A DNA stretch of 38,274 bases from an uncultured Clostridia bacterium (lineage in GTDB: Bacteria; Bacillota; Clostridia; Christensenellales; Borkfalkiaceae): assembly GCA_930989535.1 (NCBI GenBank), contig CAKNLK010000021.1, forward strand, positions 1-38,274. The letters run 5' to 3'. The stretch's first letter is position 1; every line of letters starts with the position of its first letter. This document shows positions 32,684 to 38,274 of the stretch, piece after piece. The notes below the pieces were generated by a model. The model searched no databases and had not been told where the DNA came from. It saw nothing but the letters and a program-made list of their open reading frames with translations. Both the position numbers and the translations under genes were made by a program.

Positions 32684-33142
32684 ATGAATATTCAGAAAAA
32701 TAATATCGCATGGAATTTGTCGTCGCTGCGCCGCTTGAAGGGGATAACATTGGAGGAGGTGGCAGATAAGATCGGAGCGACGCGGCAAGCGGTCGGAAAA
32801 TGGGAGAGCGGGGAAACCGTGCCCGATTTGATGCATGCCTCGGCTTTGGCGGAATTGTACGGCGTTACTCTCGATTCGCTCCTGCATTATAACGAAGAGT
32901 CGGAAGGGATACCGATTCCTCCCAAGGGTAAGCACATATTCGGCGTGGTCACATTGGGCGAGCGCGGGCAAATTGTATTGCCGAAACGTGCTCGGGATGT
33001 ATTCGGGTTAAAGGCAGGCTCCATGCTCGTTGTGCTTGGCGACGAAGCGGAGGGCAGCCGCGGCATCGCGCTCGTAGAGGGCGGGATTTTGATGGAATAT
33101 GCGTCCAAAGTGATGGATGTGTTGGGCGTCAAAGAGGAGTAA
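32684..33142 (+). CDS. XRE-family regulator with AbrB-type C-terminal domain
   Basis: A 152-residue DNA-binding protein. Residues about 8-62 form an XRE/Cro helix-turn-helix (L-E-E-V-A-D-K-I-G-A-T-R-Q-A-V-G-K-W-E), and residues about 86-132 a SpoVT-AbrB swapped-hairpin-like domain (V-T-L-G-E-R-G-Q-I-V-L-P-K-R-A-R). The ATG at 32684 has GAGGAG upstream. It is the first gene of an operon with an ABC ATPase and permease (5-base gap) and probably controls it, perhaps by autoregulation at the promoter just upstream. AbrB-like units can also dimerise or bind DNA, so the protein could contact two sites. Confidence 0.88.
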   Translation: MNIQKNNIAWNLSSLRRLKGITLEEVADKIGATRQAVGKWESGETVPDLMHASALAELYGVTLDSLLHYNEESEGIPIPPKGKHIFGVVTLGERGQIVLPKRARDVFGLKAGSMLVVLGDEAEGSRGIALVEGGILMEYASKVMDVLGVKEE

Positions 33143-33147
33143 TCGAT

Positions 33148-33894
33148 ATGGAAAAACTCTTGGATGCGGTCGGGCTCGTCAAACGGTACGCAAAATTTAC
33201 ATTGCAAGGCGTTTCTCTGTCTGTCGAGGCGGGTAAAATCGTGGGGTTTATCGGTCGCAACGGGGCGGGAAAAAGCACCACGCTCAGGGCGATTGTCGGT
33301 TTGGTTCACAGAGACGGCGGTTCTGTGCGCATATGCGGCATGAATATCGATGAAAACGCGGCCGCTTGTAAGACGGTGATGGGAACAGTTTTCGGTGGGT
33401 TGGAATTTTATCCGCATAAAAAATTGAAAGATATAGCCGAAGTGACGCGCCGATTTTATCCGCAGTGGGATACGGAGACATACCGCAAATTGACGTCGCG
33501 ATTTTCCTTGGACGAAAATAAAAAGGTTCGCGAACTTTCCAACGGAATGAAGGTTAAATTTTTATTGTCGCTTGCATGTTCGCATCGTGCGCGCCTGTAT
33601 GTGTTCGACGAACCGACGAGCGGACTCGATCCTGTTTCGCGCGAAGAAATTCTTTCTCTCATGCGTGCGCTTGTGCGAAACGGGGAGTGCGGAGTGCTGT
33701 TTTCCACCCAGATAACTTCCGATTTGGAAAAATGCGCGGATGATATCGTATTTATTCGGCAGGGCAATATCGTTCATACTGCGGAAAAAGGGGAGTTTAT
33801 CCGCAGTTATGCTCATTTACGGCAAGGCAGACTGCCGACATTGGAAGAAATCATGATTGCGGAGGAGGGGGTCGATGAAGAATTTTCTTTTTAA
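33148..33894 (+). CDS. ABC transporter ATP-binding protein
   Basis: A 248-residue ABC ATPase of the ABC-2 exporter type. Walker A G-R-N-G-A-G-K-S-T (about 36-44), signature L-S-N-G-M-K-V-K (about 131) in place of LSGGQ, and Walker B L-Y-V-F-D-E-P followed by T-S-G-L-D-P. The signature L-S-N-G-M is usual in BcrA/YtrB-like exporters controlled by GntR or XRE regulators. Starts 5 bases after the regulator, and its last 20 bases overlap the permease gene. Likely powers export of a toxic lipid or antimicrobial compound, or responds to envelope stress; substrate unknown. Confidence 0.92.
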   Translation: MEKLLDAVGLVKRYAKFTLQGVSLSVEAGKIVGFIGRNGAGKSTTLRAIVGLVHRDGGSVRICGMNIDENAAACKTVMGTVFGGLEFYPHKKLKDIAEVTRRFYPQWDTETYRKLTSRFSLDENKKVRELSNGMKVKFLLSLACSHRARLYVFDEPTSGLDPVSREEILSLMRALVRNGECGVLFSTQITSDLEKCADDIVFIRQGNIVHTAEKGEFIRSYAHLRQGRLPTLEEIMIAEEGVDEEFSF

Positions 33895-34516
33895 AGAATT
33901 GCGTCTCGCCGCACATCCGACGTTATTTATATTTACGGCGCTGGGCGTGCTCGTGCTTGTACCCGATTATCCGTACGGGGCCATTTTTTTGTTCGGTAGT
34001 TTGGCGACGTATATCACTTTTCAATACGGGCGAGAAACGAACGATATTTATTATTCTTCGCTTTTGCCGACGGACAGGCGCGATATCGTAAAGTCAAAAT
34101 TACTGTTAAGTATATTTGCGGAATGTGCGCAGTTGTTGATATCCTTGCCGTTCGCATTCGTCCGCCCGCTGTTATTCCCCGGAGGGAATGTTGTCGGCAT
34201 TGAGGCAAATGTGGCTTTCTATGGCTTTGCCCTGTTTTCATACGCAATTTATAATCTTATTTTCTTTTCTGAATTTTATAAAACGGCGTATAAGGCGGGC
34301 ATTTCGTTCATCAAGGCGTTTATTCCTGAAGCAATCGTTATCGGGGTGATGGAAACGTTTGCTCATATGCCTTCGCTTGCGTGGATAGATGGTATGGCGG
34401 GCGACGATTTGCTTTTGCAGCTGCCGATTTTGGCGGGGGGTATTGTGGCATATTGCGTTTGCAATATTGCAGCCCTAAAAACAGCTGTCAAACGCTTTGC
34501 TTCCGTCGATATTTAA
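33875..34516 (+). CDS. ABC-2 type permease
   Basis: A 213-residue integral membrane protein with about six hydrophobic segments (near 18-32, 36-54, 78-100, 112-138, 140-165 and 185-203), a size typical of ABC2_membrane_2 (BcrB/YtrC-like) permeases. The G-R-E-T-N-D-I-Y-Y-S-S-L-L-P-T segment (53-67) is typical of the family (cf. ...DDxNxxxxxxxSLPV). I chose ATG at 33875 (GGAGGAGG upstream); an ATG at 33857 is within the upstream site. It overlaps the ATPase gene by 20 bases. It forms the membrane half of the exporter. No hairpin terminator was found after it. Confidence 0.88.
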   Translation: MKNFLFKELRLAAHPTLFIFTALGVLVLVPDYPYGAIFLFGSLATYITFQYGRETNDIYYSSLLPTDRRDIVKSKLLLSIFAECAQLLISLPFAFVRPLLFPGGNVVGIEANVAFYGFALFSYAIYNLIFFSEFYKTAYKAGISFIKAFIPEAIVIGVMETFAHMPSLAWIDGMAGDDLLLQLPILAGGIVAYCVCNIAALKTAVKRFASVDI

Positions 34517-34538
34517 CTGCTCGCGTGTCCTTTCACTA

Positions 34539-34566
34539 TTGAAAAAAGACACGCACATTTTATAAC
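34539..34566 (+). promoter_or_regulatory. Possible promoter of ferritin-like gene
   Basis: TTGAAA (34539-34544) and TATAAC (34561-34566), 16-base spacer. Confidence 0.45.
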
Positions 34567-34601
34567 GCATCATATACTGATAGAAAAACGGAGGTTTTTC
34601 T

Positions 34602-35111
34602 ATGTACGGATTGAGCGCCGAATCGCCGTATCCCGCTTTGGAAGGGGTGAGTGCAGACAGGGAGAGTGTGCGCATCCTCTCTCCCGCCTATGCAGACCGC
34701 GACAGCGAGCTTACGGCGATATTGCAGTATGTCTTTCATGCGACCGTTTTTTCGGGGTTGCAAATGAAGCAGTATTCTCGTCTTCTGATGGGGATTGCCG
34801 TCAGCGAAATGCACCATTTGGATATTCTCGGCGGCATGCTGTATCGAATGGGGGCGTTGCCCGTCTTTACCTCCTGTCCGCCGCGCCTGTTCGACTTCTA
34901 TTCAACCGCCGCCGTGTCCTATTCCTGCGAGCCGGTAAAGATGATTCAGGCCGATATCCGCGGCGAAAAAGAGGCGATCCGGCAGTATCAAAGTATGCTC
35001 CGCCGTTTACGCAATGAGAGTGTTGCGGCGATAATATCCCGTGTTATTATCGATGAAGAGCTTCATTTGCATACTTTGCAGAGTATTATGTCTGAAATAA
35101 CAGCATGTTAA
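34602..35111 (+). CDS. Ferritin-like diiron protein
   Basis: A 169-residue helical protein with the metal-ligand pattern of a ferritin-like four-helix bundle: Glu in S-E-L-T-A-I-L-Q-Y (about 36), E-M-H-H (about 69-72), Glu in G-E-K-E-A (about 127) and E-E-L-H-L-H (about 150-155). Closest in build to rubrerythrin-like or Mn-catalase/CotJC-like proteins of Clostridia but without a rubredoxin domain and too short for a Mn catalase. Probable role in peroxide or iron/manganese handling, perhaps a spore coat-related function; not proven. ACGGAGG precedes the ATG. No close partner gene. Confidence 0.78.
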   Translation: MYGLSAESPYPALEGVSADRESVRILSPAYADRDSELTAILQYVFHATVFSGLQMKQYSRLLMGIAVSEMHHLDILGGMLYRMGALPVFTSCPPRLFDFYSTAAVSYSCEPVKMIQADIRGEKEAIRQYQSMLRRLRNESVAAIISRVIIDEELHLHTLQSIMSEITAC

Positions 35112-35180
35112 ACTCGATTCTTTGTGAGGGGTCAATCCCAAATATTAAGTATTTTTCGGTGAACGTTTATATAAGAAATT

Positions 35181-35192
35181 TTTATCGATAAA
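35181..35192. repeat. Palindrome TTTATCGATAAA
   Basis: A perfect 12-base palindrome in AT-rich DNA about 50 bases before the -10 box of the alcohol dehydrogenase gene. It shares half-sites with 32013-32027 and one half-site with 25881-25892. Candidate operator. Confidence 0.35.
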
Positions 35193-35239
35193 TTTTTACT
35201 TATTTGTTTCAAACGCTTTCCTTTTTAAAAGATGTGTAG

Positions 35240-35292
35240 TATAATAAGAGCGGTTCCGAAAGAGGGGCCGCTCACTTTTTGATAATTTTTTT
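35240..35292 (+). terminator. Hairpin with T-runs overlapping adh promoter
   Basis: TATAAT at 35240-35245 is followed at 35248-35273 by a 10-bp hairpin (two G-T pairs, GAAAGA loop) and two T-runs (35276-35280 and 35286-35292). It can end transcripts arriving from the left, or it can act on the adh transcript itself if that starts upstream of 35248. The -35 box for the TATAAT is poor. Confidence 0.55.
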
Positions 35293-35306
35293 AGGAGGCT
35301 TGTTGT

Positions 35307-36524
35307 ATGGCAAGGTTCACATTGCCCAGAGACCTGTATCACGGCAAGGGCGCATTGGAAAATTTGAAAAACCTGAAAGGCAAGCGGGCGATTGTCTGCG
35401 TCGGCGGCGGTTCGATGAAGCGTTTCGGCTTCCTCGACAGGGCTGTCAATTACCTGAAAGAGGCGGGCATGGAAATCGCCCTCATCGAGGGCATCGAGTC
35501 CGATCCGTCCGTCGAAACGGTCATGGCGGGCGCGAAGAAGATGGAAGAGTTCCAGCCCGACTGGATTGTCGCAATGGGCGGCGGTTCGCCGATTGACGCG
35601 GCGAAGGCGATGTGGATTAAGTACGAGTATCCCGAAACGACCTTCGAGGATATGTGCAAGGTGTTCGGCCTGCCCGAGCTTCGCAAAAAGGCGCACTTCT
35701 GCGCTATCCCTTCCACCTCCGGCACGGCGACGGAAGTGACGGCGTTCTCCATCATCACCGATTACCAGAAAGGCATCAAGTACCCGATTGCGGACTTTGA
35801 AATCACGCCCGACGTCGCCATCGTCGACCCCGAGCTCGCGGAAACGATGCCCGCCAAACTCACGGCGCACACGGGTATGGACGCGCTGACGCACGCCGTC
35901 GAGGCGTACGTTTCCACCTGCAACTGCAACTATACCGACCCGCTCGCCATCTATGCGGCGGAGCTGATTACGCAGAACCTCGTCAAGTCCTTCAACGGTG
36001 ATATGGCTGCGCGCGATACCATGCACGACGCGCAGTGCCTCGCGGGCATGGCGTTCTCCAACGCTCTGCTCGGCATCGTCCACTCGATGGCGCACAAGAC
36101 GGGCGCGGCGTTTGCGAACGGCCACATCATTCACGGCGCGGCGAACGCGATGTACCTGCCCAAGGTCATCAAGTTCAATTCGAAAGACGAAACGGCGAAA
36201 AAGCGCTACGGTCAGCTCGCCGACTATCTGCACCTCGGCGGCAAGAGCGACGAGGAAAAGGTCGATAAACTCATCGCCCTCGTCCGCAAGATGAACGACG
36301 AGTTGAAGATTCCGCAGTCCATCCAAAACTACGGCAACGGCGGCGTCATCGTCGACGAAAAGGACAGGATGGTTCCCGAAGAGGAATTCCTCGCCAAGGT
36401 GCACGACATCGCCGTCAATGCGATTGCCGACGCCTGCACCGGCTCCAACCCCCGCCAGCCCTCCGTGGAGGAGATGGAAAAGCTGCTCAAGTGCTGCTAT
36501 TACGACACCGAAGTCGATTTCTAA
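35307..36524 (+). CDS. Iron-containing alcohol dehydrogenase
   Basis: A 405-residue group III alcohol dehydrogenase of the Clostridial AdhE-C-terminal/butanol-dehydrogenase-like type. The cofactor loop G-G-G-S-P-I-D (about 91-97), the S-T-S-G-T-A-T-E segment and the iron ligands Asp and His in G-M-D-A-L-T-H-A-V-E-A-Y (about 192-203) and H-S-M-A-H (about 256-260), plus the later G-H-I-I-H-G histidine, are all present. It reduces aldehydes to alcohols with NAD(P)H, giving redox balance in fermentation. TTAGGAGG precedes the ATG. Codons are strongly biased, consistent with high expression. Flanked by hairpins; monocistronic. Confidence 0.93.
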   Translation: MARFTLPRDLYHGKGALENLKNLKGKRAIVCVGGGSMKRFGFLDRAVNYLKEAGMEIALIEGIESDPSVETVMAGAKKMEEFQPDWIVAMGGGSPIDAAKAMWIKYEYPETTFEDMCKVFGLPELRKKAHFCAIPSTSGTATEVTAFSIITDYQKGIKYPIADFEITPDVAIVDPELAETMPAKLTAHTGMDALTHAVEAYVSTCNCNYTDPLAIYAAELITQNLVKSFNGDMAARDTMHDAQCLAGMAFSNALLGIVHSMAHKTGAAFANGHIIHGAANAMYLPKVIKFNSKDETAKKRYGQLADYLHLGGKSDEEKVDKLIALVRKMNDELKIPQSIQNYGNGGVIVDEKDRMVPEEEFLAKVHDIAVNAIADACTGSNPRQPSVEEMEKLLKCCYYDTEVDF

Positions 36525-36545
36525 AATTTTCGGAATACAATGGAG

Positions 36546-36580
36546 AGAGCCGCCCGCATTGCGGGCGGCTCTTTCCGTGC
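36546..36580 (+). terminator. Terminator of adh
   Basis: A 12-bp perfect GC-rich hairpin (36546-36557 with 36561-36572) with a short, weak T-run. Confidence 0.72.
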
Positions 36581-36595
36581 GCAGCCAAATTTCCC

Positions 36596-36625
36596 TTTAC
36601 AGAGGGCGGGTGCCTATGGTATAAT
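36596..36625 (+). promoter_or_regulatory. Promoter of phosphatase gene
   Basis: TTTACA (36596-36601) and TATAAT (36620-36625), 18-base spacer. Confidence 0.75.
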
Positions 36626-36684
36626 CAATAAAGCCGTTCCGCTCGTCGGGGCGGCAATCAATTCACTTCAAGAGAGAGAAATCA

Positions 36685-37188
36685 ATGCCCATCCGAGTAT
36701 TGTTTGTCTGCCTCGGCAATATCTGCCGTTCGCCGATGGCGGAGTTTGTTTTCAAGGATAAAATCGCCCGCGCGGGGCTGTCCGAGCAGTTTATCGTCGA
36801 ATCGGCGGGCACGAGTTCGGAGGAAGAGGGGAACCCCGTCTATCCGCCCGCGCGCGCCGAGCTTGCCAGGCACAACATCTCCTGCGCGGGCAAGCGCGCG
36901 CGCAAAGTGCATCCGTCCGACTATACGAAGTTCGACTATATCCTCGCGGCGGAAGCGCGCAACGTGCAGGGCTGCCTGCGCATCTTCGGCGGCGATTCCG
37001 AAAATAAGGTGTTCCGCATGCTCGACTTTTCCGCCCGCCCGCGCGACATTTCCGACCCGTGGTGGACGGGCGATTTTGCCGCCGCCTACCGCGATATCGA
37101 CGAGGGTACGGACGGATTTTTGCGCATGCTTTCCGAAAGCGGAAAAATTCCCCCGAAAAACTTCGGCGGCGGTGCGGACAAGTGTTAA
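36685..37188 (+). CDS. Low-molecular-weight protein tyrosine phosphatase
   Basis: A 167-residue LMW phosphatase with the N-terminal loop C-L-G-N-I-C-R-S (nucleophile Cys9, Arg15) and the general acid Asp124 in D-P-W-W. Ile13 stands where the Bacillus arginine phosphatase YwlE has Thr, so this is more likely a phosphotyrosine (YfkJ-like) than a phosphoarginine enzyme. Start: ATG at 36685 with AGAGAGA upstream. It stands alone between two promoters; no tyrosine kinase gene is in the window. Confidence 0.92.
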   Translation: MPIRVLFVCLGNICRSPMAEFVFKDKIARAGLSEQFIVESAGTSSEEEGNPVYPPARAELARHNISCAGKRARKVHPSDYTKFDYILAAEARNVQGCLRIFGGDSENKVFRMLDFSARPRDISDPWWTGDFAAAYRDIDEGTDGFLRMLSESGKIPPKNFGGGADKC

Positions 37189-37194
37189 AAACAT

Positions 37195-37223
37195 TTGACA
37201 TTCTTCTTGCATAGTATTACAAT
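37195..37223 (+). promoter_or_regulatory. Promoter of AEC transporter gene
   Basis: TTGACA (37195-37200) and TACAAT (37218-37223), 17-base spacer, just after the phosphatase stop. Confidence 0.85.
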
Positions 37224-37268
37224 AACGCGCGGAAAATGAGAGAATACGAACAAGGTCGTTGATAACCG

Positions 37269-38210
37269 ATGGATTTTCTGAATACTTTCATCAACGTTTT
37301 GATGGTCGTCGTGTTGGCTGTGCCGGGGTATTTTCTCCGCAAGGCGAAACTTTTGCCCGAAAACACGGCCGGCATTTTTGCCGTCCTTTTGTTGTATATA
37401 TCACAGCCCTTTTTGATGATGTCGTCTTTGCTCGATAAAGAATTCGAGCCATCCATGCTCCTCGACTTTGCGTGGATTCTTTTGTTTGCCGTCCTTTTGC
37501 AGCTGCTCGTTTACTTTGCGGCAAAGCTGTTCTTCGTCAGGGAAAAGGATATGGCGGCAAAGCGGGCGTGCGAGGCGTGTTCCTACCTCGGCAACGTCGG
37601 GTTCATGGGCATCCCCGTTATGCAGATGCTCTTCCCCGATAACCCCGAAATGATTTTATATACCGTCGTGTACAACATTGCGTTCAACGCGATGACGTGG
37701 ACGCTCGGCGTGTTCGCCGTCACGGGTGAGCGCAAATTCGTCAAGCCGCTGAAGGTGATTCTCAACCCGCCGACCATTGCCGTCATCATCGCTCTTCCGC
37801 TGTTCTTCTGCAACGTAACGGTACCCGAGCAGGTGATGACGCCCATCCGCTACCTCGGCGATATGACGCTTCCGCTCTCCATGATTATTTTGGGGCTTCG
37901 CCTTGCGGATATGCGACTCATTTCGCTCGTCAACGATTGGAAAGTGTATATGGTCGCCTTTGTCAAGCTTATTGTGTCGCCGCTGTTGTGCCTCGGGGTG
38001 CTGATTCTGTGCGGGCTGTTTCTGCCCATCGGGCGCACCGTCGTCATCGCGCTGTACATCATTGCGGCGATGCCCACGGCGTCCAGCGCCTTAAACTTTG
38101 CCGAAATGTACGGCGGAGCGAAGGAAACGGCCGCCGCAGCAACGCTGATGAACACGATTTTGTGCATCGCTACAATTCCGATTTTGATGCTGTTGACGCA
38201 ATTTGTATAA
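37269..38210 (+). CDS. AEC family transporter
   Basis: A 313-residue membrane protein of the auxin efflux carrier (AEC) family, with about ten membrane helices in two five-helix halves. The break-helix sequences N-V-G-F-M-G-I-P-V (about 113-121) in the first half and A-M-P-T-A-S-S-A-L-N-F-A (about 268-279) in the second are typical of bacterial AEC permeases, which move malate, malonate or other carboxylates. Substrate not predictable. AAGG upstream is a weak binding site for the ATG. Own promoter and terminator. Confidence 0.9.
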   Translation: MDFLNTFINVLMVVVLAVPGYFLRKAKLLPENTAGIFAVLLLYISQPFLMMSSLLDKEFEPSMLLDFAWILLFAVLLQLLVYFAAKLFFVREKDMAAKRACEACSYLGNVGFMGIPVMQMLFPDNPEMILYTVVYNIAFNAMTWTLGVFAVTGERKFVKPLKVILNPPTIAVIIALPLFFCNVTVPEQVMTPIRYLGDMTLPLSMIILGLRLADMRLISLVNDWKVYMVAFVKLIVSPLLCLGVLILCGLFLPIGRTVVIALYIIAAMPTASSALNFAEMYGGAKETAAAATLMNTILCIATIPILMLLTQFV

Positions 38211-38220
38211 ACAAGAAGAA

Positions 38221-38250
38221 CCCCGCGTTTCCACGCGGGGATTTTTATCT
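38221..38250 (+). terminator. Terminator of AEC gene
   Basis: An 8-bp GC-rich hairpin (38221-38228 with 38233-38240, loop TTCC) followed by ATTTTTATCT. Confidence 0.85.
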
Positions 38251-38274
38251 AAAAAGAAATCCACCGGCTATGCC

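Overview
The window is chromosomal DNA of a Gram-positive, endospore-forming-type bacterium, most likely an uncultivated gut member of the Clostridia (Bacillota) with a fairly GC-rich genome. Evidence: sigma-A promoters of the TTGACA-17-TATAAT kind, purine-rich ribosome binding sites, GTG and TTG starts, a T-box leader before pheST, an M-box magnesium riboswitch, a YunB-type sporulation protein, an MlpA/YmxG-type M16 protease next to a YlxY/PdaB-type deacetylase (a Bacillota gene pair), MutS2, Tex and a U32 protein. I see no phage, insertion sequence, CRISPR array, rRNA or intact tRNA.

Layout. 1-198: tail of something upstream plus a terminator. 199-4615: amino-sugar locus on the plus strand (PIG-L/LmbE deacetylase, GH20 hexosaminidase, GlmS/GlmD-type SIS enzyme, metallo-beta-lactamase-fold hydrolase). 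4654-5691: murG on the minus strand. 5827-6726: alpha/beta hydrolase. 6793-9922: M-box riboswitch, a possible leader peptide and an MgtA-type P-type ATPase. 10110-12701: GH51 arabinofuranosidase. 12878-13852: aldo/keto reductase (minus), divergent from 14031-15152, a protein of uncertain (DUF5677-like) family. 15189-15857: yunB. 15881-19652: T-box, pheS and pheT. 19986-24715: U32 protein and mutS2. 24702-25073: small SEC-C protein (minus) whose end carries a tRNA-like 3' relic. 25155-27177: deacetylase and M16 protease. 27257-28585: two DNA-repair genes (hypoxanthine/uracil glycosylase-like, AlkD-like). 28689-31181: tex and acpP. 31311-31998: a 10-codon leader peptide and a CatA-like acetyltransferase, arranged like an inducible cat translational attenuator. 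32048-32554: ogt. 32684-34516: XRE-AbrB regulator with an ABC exporter. 34602-35111: ferritin-like protein. 35307-36524: iron-containing alcohol dehydrogenase. 36685-38210: low-molecular-weight phosphatase and AEC transporter.

How genes work together. The first four genes could liberate an N-acetylhexosamine, de-N-acetylate it and carry its phosphate to fructose-6-phosphate, resembling in parts list the archaeal Dac/GlmA/GlmD chitin route rather than NagA/NagB. PheST makes Phe-tRNA synthetase under uncharged tRNA-Phe control: the T-box specifier reads UUC. The magnesium transporter seems to be controlled twice, by the M-box and by a possible second leader. The XRE-AbrB/ABC genes look like a self-contained stress or antimicrobial export module. 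The strongest candidates for something undescribed are the cat-type attenuator before an acetyltransferase that lacks the usual active-site serine, the extra peptide and hairpins between the M-box and mgtA, and the bacterial Dac/GlmD-like sugar locus. All are read from sequence alone; no database or folding program was run.
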